The notes under the pieces are model-generated. The model was not told the origin of the DNA. It ran no database searches and was given only the letters and a program-made list of their open reading frames with translations. This document shows, one piece after another, positions 37,501 through 46,124 of a DNA stretch of 64,000 nt (positions are counted from its first letter, which is position 1; every line of letters starts with the position of its first letter). Origin of the DNA: CAZXWN01 sp964644695 [NCBI: uncultured bacterium] (lineage in GTDB: Bacteria > UBP4 > UBA4092); contig CAZXWN010000003.1 in the NCBI GenBank assembly GCA_964644695.1, positions 62,001-126,000 on the forward strand, written 5' to 3'. Made by a program: the position numbers and the translations under genes.

Positions 37501-40500
37501 GTGTCTGCCAATCCTGTGGATTTTGGCCAGGTCCGACTGGGGACTTATGCCATCCAAACCCTGATTCTCACTCAATCCGGATATAGTGAATTAACAATTC
37601 AATCCCTGGGGCTTCCTAAACATTTCAGCGTGGATGCGCTGGCAATAAAAGTCCTGACCCGGTATGAGTCCTGGGAAATCCCCATCCGATTTGATGCCGT
37701 GACCTCTGCGAGTTATTCTGAGACAGCCTATTTTGAAACCAACGACCCGGATCAACCGTCCCTCTCGGTGGTTTTGAACGCCGTCGCGGCACCCTCTCCC
37801 GTGATAGACCTTCAACCGTCCTTTGTTTCGGCTTCGACCGACTGGGCCACTGAATCTTACAGTGTCCTGACGATTACCAATACCGTTACAGAACCTTCTC
37901 TCCCTCTGAATTGGAACAGTGTCTTATCTCTGACTTCCACTGAGCATGCCGGGGCGGCTTCGTTTGGTGGGCCTGATGGTTATCAGATGCGATGGGTGGA
38001 CAGTTTACAGCCCAATGGACCGATTTATCAATGGAAAGATATCAGTACTACGGGAACTCGTATTACGGGAATCTCTGATGACTCTTTGACGGGACCTTAT
38101 GATTTAGGATTTTCGTTCCCGTATTATGGCAAGATGTATGACAAAGTTTATGTGGGCAGTAATGGTTATTTAGTGTTTGTATCTTCGGCTGTCGCCATTC
38201 AACCGGATGTCCTTCCTTCGACGAATGCACCGGCCACCTTGTTGGCTCCATTCTGGGGTGACCTGAATCCAGCAACTCACGGGTCTGTTTATTATCAGGG
38301 AGACTCCACGACCTTTACCGTATCTTATGTCGATATTCCCCTGTTTGATAATGATTCGTCCTATTATAACTTCCAAGTTATCTTAAAACCTGAAGGAGAT
38401 ATCCTGTATCAATATGGAAGTCTGACAGGGTCTTTGAACAAGGTCACTGTGGGATTACAGGATGATACAAAGACAAGAGGATTAACCGTAGTCAGTGAAG
38501 CTTCGTATCTTCGGGAAAATCTGGCCATTCGATTCTGGAAGTCTCCGGGATTTGTGGATGTTTCTCCGACAGTGGGAGTCTGTTCCACACCGGGAAGTTA
38601 TTCCATTGTGACAATTCATTGGGACAGCCGTCCTTTGGCTCCGGGTGTGGTGACCACTGCTTATCTTTTGACGGCGTCAAATGATTTAGACCGACCTGTT
38701 ATTGTGACCCCTTTAACTTTACAGGTGACTCCAGGGTTTACGGCTGACTTCTCCGCAACACCATTATTTGGAATGAGTCCATTACAGGTCCAGTTTACTG
38801 GGATAAGTGCCGTGACATCTCTCCCCTGGCATTGGGATTTCGGGGATGGTTACACCGGTTCAGGAGTGACCGTTCAACACAGTTATTCCACTCCGACGGG
38901 GGCGCTTTATACGGTGAGGGCTTTTGCCGGCACCTCTTTTGATTGTGTCACAGTGACCCGTGTTGGATATATCCGAGTGGTTCCGAATACGGTGAAAACA
39001 CTGGGGACTCTCCCGGGTATCAAATTCCTGAAAGGACAAAGCCGGGATTCTGTTTTTTCACTGAATGATTATGTCAATGAACAGGACCTTCCCTGGAGAT
39101 GGCGATATGTCAATGGTTCCAGTCAGGTCCAGCCGTATATCGCGTCAGGTTCACCATGGGTAGGATTCAATGTTCCTTCTCCGTCAACTTTTGTCGGAAT
39201 CGAAACCGTGAATTATTATGTTTCGGGTGTGTTGAGTGCGGGACTTGATCAGGAAGTGAGATACCTGGATTACATTCTTAAACCCATTCCGAGAATCCTG
39301 ACGGATGATGGTGATGTGGTGGAGAATGGAACCCTGAATTTATCTGATTATATTGAGCCGGGAGTTCCCGGCAGCTGGCCATTGCCGGTAATCATCCCGA
39401 CGGTCTCCGATGATTCGGGAAAAGTGGAGGCTTCCATTAATAGTAATCAACTGACGGTGACAGTGTCTTCGACATTATCTCAACCGGTGAATATCCGGTT
39501 ATCGGTGGGTGAGTCGGGACTGCAGGATCGGCAGGTCGTTCCGGTTTATGAATTAGAAAATATCTATGGCCGATTAACGAGTGAATCAGATTTATCGGTC
39601 TGGCATCCCGAAGGTGTGAATGGATGGAATGGGGTTCCTGTTGTAAGTTGGGACTCCGCTTCTGACTCCATGGATGGAACCATGGTCCTTGATTTCAATA
39701 GTGAGAATCAGGCCGTCAAATTCACTTTAGATACTTCACTCTGGCAGCCGGTCACGACAGGTCAAACCTGGGTAGTTCGGATGCGGATAAAGACGGATAT
39801 TCCAGACAGTGATTATTCCGCTCAGTTGCTTCTGTTCAATGGCGTTCCGCCGGCGGCAACAGATGTATCCGTCATGGCCCGGTTGTCCATTTCGACCAGT
39901 TGGCAATGGATGGAAACAGAATTCACCAGTCGTCAGTCGGGTTCACTTTATCCGCAGATGATTTTCAGTGGGTCCCATTCAACAGGACATCTCTACATTG
40001 ATGATGTACAGATTTATCAAGGGCAGTCCGAATTAAATCGGATGGCGGGACCGGTGAGAGTGATTGAACCTGCGGGTGATTTTGACCGGCCGGAAGATTT
40101 ATCCGGGTGGGGTGTTGAACCTTTGGATACCACGTCTTCACTTCCTGAAGTGACGGGAAAATATGGATATCTGGAGCTTGGATTTAACGGCGGCGTGATT
40201 CCGCAGGACTTGAAATTAACAAGCCAGTATTCACTCGGACAACCCCGTACTGTTTCGATTACTCCGGGGACATGGGCGGGTATGGAAGCAAGCGTTACCC
40301 AGTCCAGTGGTCTTACGGATGGGGATAATGGTGTTTTACTGGTGGTTTATGGAACGGATACAGAACATTCGGCAAACATTATAGAACTGGCCGGTACGGG
40401 TACATTATTCAGAACCAGTTTCTCTGAACCGATTACATTGGCTTACCGGTCCGGACAAGGTTGGATTTATCCGCAGCTATTGATTAAATCCCGATTATCT

Positions 40501-40584
40501 TCCGTGTATCAAGTGAAAGACTTGTATCTCCACACAGAACCTGTTGGATACAATTTTTATGATACAGCGCTGATGTTGGAATAA
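34579..40584 (+). CDS. Giant secreted subtilisin-like (S8) protease with duplicated beta domains and PKD module
   Basis: This 2001-residue protein starts at GTG 34579 with a signal peptide (FVVLFLLSISVLIPSLGYSA). A beta-sandwich domain (about 90-260) is followed by an ASH-like domain (about 345-450) and a propeptide-like segment (about 520-600). The S8 domain (about 605-890) has a complete triad: Asp634 (VVDSGVDY), His689 (HGTHVAG) and Ser848 (GTSMAAP). After it come a second ASH-like domain (about 970-1070) and a second copy of the N-terminal beta-sandwich (about 1135-1315; compare QWEDILTTG with QWKDISTTG). A PKD domain contains DFGDG near 1420, and C-terminal jelly-roll-like modules contain YIDDVQIYQG. 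It is probably a surface or secreted protein degrader. No sorting signal or anchor is visible at the C-terminus. Confidence 0.93.
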   Translation: MKKRFNLYRFVVLFLLSISVLIPSLGYSAVSPNSLTISMTQGDTTWSLITVYRSDSGTDSGPWSLWNYQNKPGQATASTVTTTHTAGHWLYQWDDNKSEPGVSFQWEDILTTGSQLTTLLDDEISEAQPLGFEFPFYGQNYSSVYVSANGWISFLPASGTVHENKELPSYSAPSAFIAVLWDDLEPQVGGTVWYSANTERAVITWSDVPTFASASTRFTFQAILYPSGEIKLQYSSVTGSGTLSHTIGMQDELRQDAVELVYNESYIKSGLSVILYPSVEWLSIEPGNGTLAPSSFSEVTVWIKGESLYPGVTTAWLNYQTGISGDSSQFIPVQVNVQAGASQFDYNTTACNLGEVYSGRTVESIFRLGNAGYGVITCHILGTEGSFTTIGTGLGLYPQRTWDVLTIRGWTDTLGPQTGSLILSLDTGAGYSTLTVGLSLKGVTPPSISLSSTLFNLTLRQGEIGYAQLTVYNNGATSGGLNYQILETLKSPEAAASIKSLTASKTIYPEITESSFKIIPGMDYVSDEVIVKFKSTRGKEVSISAMSGKRKVKSFPLIGADLYQLDSTVSMEQALADLAARGDVEYAEPNYIAHAARIPNDPSYSLQWGLATVGAPAAWDVITGSEDIIIAVVDSGVDYTHPDLSSRMWQNTGEIAGNGIDDDGNGYIDDVRGWNFLSRTNDPMDDYEHGTHVAGIAAAATDNLTGISGMTWKNKVMALKFLGSSGTGPISLSIEAVQYAVKNGAKIINNSYTGGGFLRSMYSTISAANEAGVLMICAAGNEYNNNDSNPSYPANYGLPNVISVGATDSTDGWAAFSNYGNTVHIAAPGKDILSTIPSNRYVTRNGTSMAAPMVSGAAALLLGLNPQMTAAEVRTLLLNSVDIRSSLYGKVSTSGRLNVQKALEQAGISWLEETPRSGTIPASGFSVVTLRFDATYLPVGDTTGHLIIESNDTVNPRLNIQVGLTVTLGDPNLSVSANPVDFGQVRLGTYAIQTLILTQSGYSELTIQSLGLPKHFSVDALAIKVLTRYESWEIPIRFDAVTSASYSETAYFETNDPDQPSLSVVLNAVAAPSPVIDLQPSFVSASTDWATESYSVLTITNTVTEPSLPLNWNSVLSLTSTEHAGAASFGGPDGYQMRWVDSLQPNGPIYQWKDISTTGTRITGISDDSLTGPYDLGFSFPYYGKMYDKVYVGSNGYLVFVSSAVAIQPDVLPSTNAPATLLAPFWGDLNPATHGSVYYQGDSTTFTVSYVDIPLFDNDSSYYNFQVILKPEGDILYQYGSLTGSLNKVTVGLQDDTKTRGLTVVSEASYLRENLAIRFWKSPGFVDVSPTVGVCSTPGSYSIVTIHWDSRPLAPGVVTTAYLLTASNDLDRPVIVTPLTLQVTPGFTADFSATPLFGMSPLQVQFTGISAVTSLPWHWDFGDGYTGSGVTVQHSYSTPTGALYTVRAFAGTSFDCVTVTRVGYIRVVPNTVKTLGTLPGIKFLKGQSRDSVFSLNDYVNEQDLPWRWRYVNGSSQVQPYIASGSPWVGFNVPSPSTFVGIETVNYYVSGVLSAGLDQEVRYLDYILKPIPRILTDDGDVVENGTLNLSDYIEPGVPGSWPLPVIIPTVSDDSGKVEASINSNQLTVTVSSTLSQPVNIRLSVGESGLQDRQVVPVYELENIYGRLTSESDLSVWHPEGVNGWNGVPVVSWDSASDSMDGTMVLDFNSENQAVKFTLDTSLWQPVTTGQTWVVRMRIKTDIPDSDYSAQLLLFNGVPPAATDVSVMARLSISTSWQWMETEFTSRQSGSLYPQMIFSGSHSTGHLYIDDVQIYQGQSELNRMAGPVRVIEPAGDFDRPEDLSGWGVEPLDTTSSLPEVTGKYGYLELGFNGGVIPQDLKLTSQYSLGQPRTVSITPGTWAGMEASVTQSSGLTDGDNGVLLVVYGTDTEHSANIIELAGTGTLFRTSFSEPITLAYRSGQGWIYPQLLIKSRLSSVYQVKDLYLHTEPVGYNFYDTALMLE

Positions 40585-40589
40585 ACGGG

Positions 40590-41210
40590 CTAATCAAAAT
40601 CTGTTGGTAGTTCAGGATGCCGGTAATGTTCAAATAACCGGAGAATTTGTTCTTGAGTGACGCGAGGTGTTGAGAGTTCCGGCAACTCGTTTTCAGGGAA
40701 GAATTCAACCCCGTCTGTTTCGTTGCTGAGTTTGGCTTCTCCCCCGGTCAAATCACAGACGAAAAATAATTTATAGACATGGTAGGGGAATGGGGGATAG
40801 TGTGCGTGCATACTCCGGTCATAAACGGCGGCCAGTTTCATACATTTTGTTTTGAATCCGGATTCTTCCCATATCTCCCGTTCAATGGATTGGGAAGGGG
40901 ATTCATTCGGGTCCGCCCAACCTCCGGGCAGGGACCAGTGGCCATCCAGAATCTCTCTGACCAGTAATATTTTATTGTCCTGAAAGACTCCGCCCCGGAC
41001 AGCGACTTTCGGTGTGGCGTATCCTTTTTCCCGATTAAAGATATCAATGACATCCTGTGTGCGGCAGTTAGTGTCACTGGTCAGGATTTCAGCAGCAATC
41101 TGCTGGATGTCTCTGTATCGGGCCTGGTCAAACTCATTCTCATTATAGAGTAATCCATTCTGAGCAATGGCTTGTAATCTTCGAACCCACTGTATCCATT
41201 TTTCATCCAT
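40590..41210 (-). CDS. Nudix hydrolase with N-terminal NUDIX_5-like domain
   Basis: This 206-residue hydrolase cleaves a nucleoside diphosphate linked to another group. The Nudix box GX5EX7REUXEEXGU is exact at residues 97-119 (Gly97, Glu103, Arg111, Glu112, Glu115, Glu116, Gly118). The N-terminal 60 residues (WVRRLQAIAQNGLLY) match the helical domain found in ADP-ribose/sugar-nucleotide Nudix enzymes of the COG1051 group. The gene is convergent with the giant protease with a gap of only 5 bp and no terminator hairpin between them. Confidence 0.92.
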   Translation of the reverse strand: MDEKWIQWVRRLQAIAQNGLLYNENEFDQARYRDIQQIAAEILTSDTNCRTQDVIDIFNREKGYATPKVAVRGGVFQDNKILLVREILDGHWSLPGGWADPNESPSQSIEREIWEESGFKTKCMKLAAVYDRSMHAHYPPFPYHVYKLFFVCDLTGGEAKLSNETDGVEFFPENELPELSTPRVTQEQILRLFEHYRHPELPTDFD

Positions 41211-41241
41211 GTTAAAAAATCCCTGGTGTTATTCTCCGAAA

Positions 41242-42270
41242 CTAAACAAATTCCCCAATGCGTAATACCAGTGTTTCGGTATCGCTCCATCCGAGACAGG
41301 GGTCAGTAATGGATTGTCCATAGACAGTTCCATCTTCTTTTTGATTTCCTTCTACGAGGAAGGATTCAATCATCAAACCTTTAACCATATTTTTGATGCT
41401 GTCCGATTGCTGGCGGCTCTTCATGACATCCAGAGCAATCCGGGACTGTTGTTTGTAACGTTTGGCGGAGTTCGCATGGTTTGTATCAATCAATACGGCA
41501 GGGTTGAGTAATTTCCGTTTTTTGTATAATTCAGCGACCCGTTCCAGTGCCTCAAAATGATAATTGGGGATGTTCTGCCCGTGTTGATTGAAAGCTCCAC
41601 GGAGGATCGCATGTGCCAGAGGATTCCCCGGCGTACTGACTTCCCACCCGTTATAGATGAAGTCCTGAGGTATTTGAGCTGCCTGAATGGAGTTCAACAT
41701 AACTTCGAAATCGCCTGATGTGGGGTTCTTCATTCCCGCCGGGACATCCATTCCACTGGCGGTCAGACGGTGTGATTGATTCTCAACGGAGCGGGCGCCC
41801 ACTGCGACATAACTCAATATGTCTTCCAGGTAAGGGAAATTGTTTGGATATAACATCTCATCCGCTGCCGGAAGACCACATTCACCGAGGGACCGGATGT
41901 GCATATGGCGGATGGCTTTTAACCCCTCCACAATATTGGGTTTTCCTGTGGGGTCGGGCTGGTGTACCATTCCTTTATATCCGGCTCCGGTGGTCCGTGG
42001 TTTATTGGTATAGATACGGGGCACCAGCAGGATTTTATCTTTCACGCGTTCTTGGAGTCTTGCCAGCCGAACATTATATTCAATGACTGCATTTTCATCA
42101 TGGGCGGAACAGGGGCCCACCACCAGAACAAATTTGGAAGACTTTCTCTCAAAGACAGCCCTGAGTTCTTTATCGCGGGTAGCTTTGTCCTTCTTCATTT
42201 GGTCCGTTAAGGGCATTTCATTTTTGATTTCTTCAGGAGTGGGGATAAGTCGTATATAATTAAACGGCAT
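41242..42270 (-). CDS. aroG: 3-deoxy-7-phosphoheptulonate (DAHP) synthase, AroG type, copy 1
   Basis: This 342-residue class I-alpha DAHP synthase condenses phosphoenolpyruvate with erythrose 4-phosphate, the first step to aromatic amino acids. Conserved blocks include LVVGPCSAHDE (metal/PEP site), PRIYTNKPRTTGAGYKG and DTNHANSAK. The N-terminal extension MPFNYIRLIPTPEEI is where feedback regulation by aromatic amino acids is built in. The enzyme is very similar to copy 2 (43594-44622), with the same length. The two lie on the same strand, separated by an oppositely oriented SGNH hydrolase gene. They may be isozymes with different feedback inhibitors, as in enterobacteria. Confidence 0.94.
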   Translation of the reverse strand: MPFNYIRLIPTPEEIKNEMPLTDQMKKDKATRDKELRAVFERKSSKFVLVVGPCSAHDENAVIEYNVRLARLQERVKDKILLVPRIYTNKPRTTGAGYKGMVHQPDPTGKPNIVEGLKAIRHMHIRSLGECGLPAADEMLYPNNFPYLEDILSYVAVGARSVENQSHRLTASGMDVPAGMKNPTSGDFEVMLNSIQAAQIPQDFIYNGWEVSTPGNPLAHAILRGAFNQHGQNIPNYHFEALERVAELYKKRKLLNPAVLIDTNHANSAKRYKQQSRIALDVMKSRQQSDSIKNMVKGLMIESFLVEGNQKEDGTVYGQSITDPCLGWSDTETLVLRIGEFV

Positions 42271-42372
42271 AGTTTGATTTCTCTCTTTAATGTTGGTATT
42301 AAGGTTTATTGATTCTTTGTTTTATTATGTCTTACACAGGCACTATAATGCAAAAACTGAAGTGAATATGAA

Positions 42373-43557
42373 ATGACTCAAACTGAAAATACTAAACCAA
42401 AATCAGCGCTGTTTCGCTGGTTATCTCGATATCCATCCTGGCTGGTGAACCTGGGAATACTCGCCGCCGTCTTGTTAATGTTCTGGGGCGCAGCAGAGAG
42501 TTTCTTCCGATTCCGGTTATGGAATACTACCCGAAAAAACAAACAGGATGGCGTATTGTTTAAGTTTGACCGGGAAGTTGGATGGATCCCCTATCCCGGA
42601 TTTCATTGGGAAGGCAACAAGAAAGATGCAAAGGGAAATAAATACTGGGCCTCCGTGGAATATGACAAACAGGGTTTTCGTCGATATGGCAATCTGACAT
42701 CGGGGAGACCCAGGATTTTTATCGTTGGGGATTCCTTTACCCAGGCTCTGGATGTTTCTCTGGGTGATACGTATGATGACCGGATCGCAGATTATCTGGA
42801 TGCAGAAGTGTTTACCTATGGGGTGGGTGGATATGGGACACTTCAAGAGTCCATCATACTCAACAGATACATCAATCAAATCAAACCTGACCTGGTTATA
42901 TTGCAGATGTGCGGAAATGACCTTGTTAATAACAGTCTGGAGCTGGAACGAAAATCCACTGTGAATTTTGCCAATATGGCGAGACCCTATTTGATGCCGG
43001 ATGGAACCATCAAACTGACGGTGGCGCGTCATCTCCCAGGTTTACGGATGTGGGCTTTCAAACATTCCCGGTCCCTCTACGATTTGTTTGTGAAGTGGGA
43101 TGTGTTGATGCGGATATATGGCCCCCTCAGCATCGATCATGTGATATATAAGCGAGGGGGTAAAAATATGCCTGAATATGACCGGGCTAAAAAGACCACC
43201 CGAGAACTTTTACTCAGGATTAAGAAGTCCTGCGGAACCACACCGCTAGTGTCTTTCTGTGTTGAGGAAGATGAGCCGGCTTACAGTGTGTATCTAAACA
43301 TGAACAAAGAGCTTGGGATTGACTTTGTGCAAGAAGTTCCTTCATCTATCACGAAGATGGAAGCTTTGGGTGTATCCTGTAAGATTTCAGATAAAGCACA
43401 TTGGAATACAATGGGGCATCGGGTGGCAGGGCAACAGTTGGCGAATTACCTGCATGAGCGATACCCAAACCTGTTTCCTACGATTACGGAAAAACTCAAG
43501 CCCAGCCGATCAGTGCCTCCCAAAAAAGTCGTATTAAAAAAACCGGTGAGTGATTAA
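42373..43557 (+). CDS. Membrane-anchored SGNH/GDSL-like hydrolase
   Basis: This 394-residue protein has one N-terminal membrane helix (WLVNLGILAAVLLMFWG) and an exported SGNH fold. The nucleophile block is IVGDSFTQ, the Gly and Asn blocks are YGVGGYGT and MCGNDLV, and the catalytic Asp-x-x-His is DKAHWN. Such proteins often act as acyl- or acetyl-esterases on cell-surface polysaccharides, or as AlgJ-like O-acetylation factors. The C-terminal tail is Lys/Pro-rich. The gene is inserted between the two DAHP synthases in opposite orientation. Its last codons and stop lie inside a terminator stem-loop. Confidence 0.82.
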   Translation: MTQTENTKPKSALFRWLSRYPSWLVNLGILAAVLLMFWGAAESFFRFRLWNTTRKNKQDGVLFKFDREVGWIPYPGFHWEGNKKDAKGNKYWASVEYDKQGFRRYGNLTSGRPRIFIVGDSFTQALDVSLGDTYDDRIADYLDAEVFTYGVGGYGTLQESIILNRYINQIKPDLVILQMCGNDLVNNSLELERKSTVNFANMARPYLMPDGTIKLTVARHLPGLRMWAFKHSRSLYDLFVKWDVLMRIYGPLSIDHVIYKRGGKNMPEYDRAKKTTRELLLRIKKSCGTTPLVSFCVEEDEPAYSVYLNMNKELGIDFVQEVPSSITKMEALGVSCKISDKAHWNTMGHRVAGQQLANYLHERYPNLFPTITEKLKPSRSVPPKKVVLKKPVSD

Positions 43558-43572
43558 CTCCTCACCGGTTTT
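43539..43572. terminator. Bidirectional terminator overlapping the SGNH gene's stop codon
   Basis: AAAACCGGTGAG (43539-43550) and CTCACCGGTTTT (43561-43572) form a 12-bp perfect stem. The stop codon 43555-43557 lies in its loop, so the terminator is partly coding. It also serves the convergent DAHP synthase copy 2. Confidence 0.9.
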
Positions 43573-43593
43573 GTTGTTTCCAGTTTATGGCGA

Positions 43594-44622
43594 TTAGATA
43601 AAGTCAGCAACCCGCTTAATCAGGATTTCCGTTTCTTCCCAACCGATACATGGATCCGTAATGGATTGGCCATAGACGGTCCCGTCTTCCTTCTGATTTC
43701 CTTCTACGATGAAAGACTCAATCATCAGACCTTTGACCATGTTTCGAATGATCTCCGACATTTGTCGGCTCTTCATTACTTCGAGTGCGATACGGGATTG
43801 TTCCTTAAACTTCTTGCCGGAGTTGGCATGATTCGTATCAACCAGGATGGTTGGGTTTTGGAGTTTTCTGCCATGATACTGTTCGGCCAGATGAGCCAAA
43901 TCTTCATAATGGTAGTTGGGGATACACTGCCCGTACTGATTAAAAGCGCCCCGAAGAATGCAGTGCGCCAGAGGGTTTCCGGGAGTACGGACTTCCCATC
44001 CGTGATGGATAAAGTCCTGGGGAATCTGTGCGGCGGAGACGGAGTTCAACATAACCTCGATGTCTCCAGAGGTTGGATTTTTCATCCCGACAGGAATATC
44101 CATACCACTGGCGGTCAGCCGATGAGACTGGTTTTCAACAGAGCGGGCACCAACAGCCACATAACTGAGGACATCTTCCATATAGGGATTATTCGTTGGA
44201 TAGAGCATCTCGTCGGCCGCTGTCAGTCCTGATTCCTTGATGGAACGCAAGTGCATTCGGCGTATAGCTTTCAGGCCTTCCACAATATTCGGTTTACCGG
44301 TGGGATCGGGAGTGTGAACCATACCCTTATATCCGGCTCCGGTGGTTCTGGGTTTGTTGGTATAAATTCGTGGGACGAGAACCAGTACATCCTTCACACG
44401 TTCCTGGAGTTTTGAAAGGCGGACATTATATTCAACAACGGCGTTTTCATCATGTGCAGAGCAAGGCCCTACGACAATCAGAAATTTCTGATTTTTACGT
44501 AAAAAGACATTCTGAATTTCCCGGTCTCTTTTATCTTTGATTTTCTGTAATTCAGGAGTCAAAGGCAGCTCGGCTAAGATTTCCTCCGAAGTCGGCATTT
44601 GCCGGATATATTGAAATGGCAT
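43594..44622 (-). CDS. aroG: DAHP synthase, AroG type, copy 2
   Basis: ATG 44622 is chosen because AAGGAG lies 7 nt upstream and it gives the same N-terminus (MPFQYIRQMPTSEEI) and length (342) as copy 1; a longer frame adds 18 unrelated residues. All catalytic blocks are present (VGPCSAHDE, NKPRTTGAGYKG, DTNHANSGK). By eye roughly three quarters of positions agree with copy 1. Differences cluster in the N-terminus and in the region around residues 220-260. The leader contains a TATAAT and a strong hairpin, absent from copy 1, so the copies are probably controlled differently. Confidence 0.94.
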   Translation of the reverse strand: MPFQYIRQMPTSEEILAELPLTPELQKIKDKRDREIQNVFLRKNQKFLIVVGPCSAHDENAVVEYNVRLSKLQERVKDVLVLVPRIYTNKPRTTGAGYKGMVHTPDPTGKPNIVEGLKAIRRMHLRSIKESGLTAADEMLYPTNNPYMEDVLSYVAVGARSVENQSHRLTASGMDIPVGMKNPTSGDIEVMLNSVSAAQIPQDFIHHGWEVRTPGNPLAHCILRGAFNQYGQCIPNYHYEDLAHLAEQYHGRKLQNPTILVDTNHANSGKKFKEQSRIALEVMKSRQMSEIIRNMVKGLMIESFIVEGNQKEDGTVYGQSITDPCIGWEETEILIKRVADFI

Positions 44623-44658
44623 GGTCAATCTCCTTCTGTAGCCCTCGTGGATTAGATA

Positions 44659-44720
44659 CGACGAAACCCCACACACCCGGGGAGTTTTCGCCGACAGGTT
44701 TACCTATTCCAATAATTATA
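44659..44720 (-). promoter_or_regulatory. Promoter element and leader hairpin of DAHP synthase copy 2
   Basis: TATAAT lies at 44715-44720 on the minus strand; the -35 box is unclear. Downstream, CGGCGAAA and TTTCGTCG (one G-U pair), plus an inner CCCC/GGGG, form a bulged hairpin at 44659-44693, just before the ribosome binding site. There is no T run, so it is not a terminator; it may be a translational or protein-binding control element. Confidence 0.45.
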
Positions 44721-44754
44721 CCCTGAACGAGGGCCTGAGCCGAGAAGGTACCGG

Positions 44755-45006
44755 TTAGTCCTTGTTTAAGGTGGCGTTAAATTTCGTTCCATGCCCGCCT
44801 GGGGTGCCCATTCTCGAGAACCCTTTTCCATGATGTTGACGCAGTCGGCTCCATCGTCTTGGATTCTTGGAAGACAAGGAAGGGAAAATCCTCTTTTTAC
44901 AGATAGACCAGAGAGCGTTTGGTTCTCCTGTCTCAATGATGTGATGAGGACTTGGGTCCCAGATCCATTGGGTGTGAGATAGTTTGTTGAATAAGATGTT
45001 ACCCAT
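44755..45006 (-). CDS. Small basic hypothetical protein downstream of the M50 protease
   Basis: GGAGGTG lies 6-7 nt before ATG 45006, an excellent ribosome binding site. The frame encodes 83 residues rich in Lys, Arg, His and Ser (KKRIFPSLSSKNPRRW, RLRQHHGKG). No family is recognised, and the composition is unusual. The gene starts 23 bp after the stop of the M50-CBS protease on the same strand, so it could be its last operon member. A shorter plus-strand frame over the same bases lacks a good site. Confidence 0.5.
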   Translation of the reverse strand: MGNILFNKLSHTQWIWDPSPHHIIETGEPNALWSICKKRIFPSLSSKNPRRWSRLRQHHGKGFSRMGTPGGHGTKFNATLNKD

Positions 45007-45029
45007 GAGACACCTCCGTATTTATGATA

Positions 45030-46124
45030 TCAGGCCCGGTTTCGGGTTGTATTCATAGCGCTTTGTATCATCACAAACTCACCTACATTTTCAGTCGTCA
45101 GGATCCCGACCAGTTTCTTGTCATCGTCCAAAACGGGCAGAGTGGGATTGGGACTGGCCTGCATCTTCTGGAAGGCGGCGTCCAGCATTTCGGACAAATG
45201 GATAGTTGGAAACTCCGTTTGCATGGACTCCCGTACGGGGGATTGTCTTCCTCTTTGAGAGAGTCCATTTATCAAGTCTGTGCGAGTGAGAATCCCAATC
45301 AATTGCTGGTCTTGAATCACAGGAAAGTCTTGCTGGGAAGTCTCCAGAATCATGGCGACGGCGGACGCCAGGACATCATTAGGTGCGAGAGATTTGTAGT
45401 CCCGGTACATAATGCGGGAGACAGGGACTCCATCCAGAGAGGATTTCATTTGGACCATGTTGTTCTCCGATGTGGCTCCAATCCAGACAAAGGCGGCGAT
45501 GAAAAGCAGGAAAGGATTGGTGAATAATCCAATGAACCCCATCATGAAAGCCAGTCCCTGTCCAATATATACCGCAAACTGTGTAGCTCGAGCGTAATCC
45601 ATTCGTATGGCCAGCAAGGCTCGAAGGATTCTCCCTCCATCCATGGGGAATGCGGGTATTAGATTAAATCCAACCAGGAACAAATTTATAACCAGTAACC
45701 GTTGCAGGAAAGACCCCGTAGAGAGGGTCCATTCTGACACCGGTACCAAAGTATGGTTTACCAACAGAGTTCCCAATAACCCCATAGAAATGACGACATT
45801 AACCGCAGGTCCAGCGATAGCAATCCACAACTCTTGAACCGGATTATTGGGTATTTCTTCCAAACGGGCTACTCCACCGATGGGCAGGAGAGTGATATCT
45901 TTTGTTTTAACTCCAAATCGACGGGCGGTGAGAGCATGTCCGTATTCATGCAGGACTACACACAGGAATATAAGCAGGATAAACGAGATGCCGGAAAGCA
46001 TGAACAGGATGTCGGGTTTCTCGATCCAGTAACTGAATCCAACAAAACCCAGTAAAAGAAAAAAAGTCAGATGAACATGGACTTTGATTCCAGCAAATTC
46101 ACCAAGGCTAATGGACCACTTCAT
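45030..46124 (-). CDS. Site-2 protease family (M50) with C-terminal CBS pair
   Basis: This 364-residue intramembrane metalloprotease has the zinc motif HEYGH (59-63) in the second or third helix and the third ligand Asp162 in NLIPAFPMDGGR. It has about six membrane segments up to residue 220 and two CBS domains (about 235-355). It belongs to the SpoIVFB/Rip3-like group in which the CBS pair may sense adenine nucleotides. It would cleave membrane-bound regulators; its substrate is unknown. GGAGG precedes ATG 46124. The gene is divergent from the CD3324-type gene. Confidence 0.93.
   Translation of the reverse strand: MKWSISLGEFAGIKVHVHLTFFLLLGFVGFSYWIEKPDILFMLSGISFILLIFLCVVLHEYGHALTARRFGVKTKDITLLPIGGVARLEEIPNNPVQELWIAIAGPAVNVVISMGLLGTLLVNHTLVPVSEWTLSTGSFLQRLLVINLFLVGFNLIPAFPMDGGRILRALLAIRMDYARATQFAVYIGQGLAFMMGFIGLFTNPFLLFIAAFVWIGATSENNMVQMKSSLDGVPVSRIMYRDYKSLAPNDVLASAVAMILETSQQDFPVIQDQQLIGILTRTDLINGLSQRGRQSPVRESMQTEFPTIHLSEMLDAAFQKMQASPNPTLPVLDDDKKLVGILTTENVGEFVMIQSAMNTTRNRA

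Noticed and set aside
44623-44720. Trp/Phe attenuator or T-box before DAHP synthase copy 2
   Set aside because: There is no run of Trp, Phe or Tyr codons, no T-box sequence and no T tract after the hairpin.
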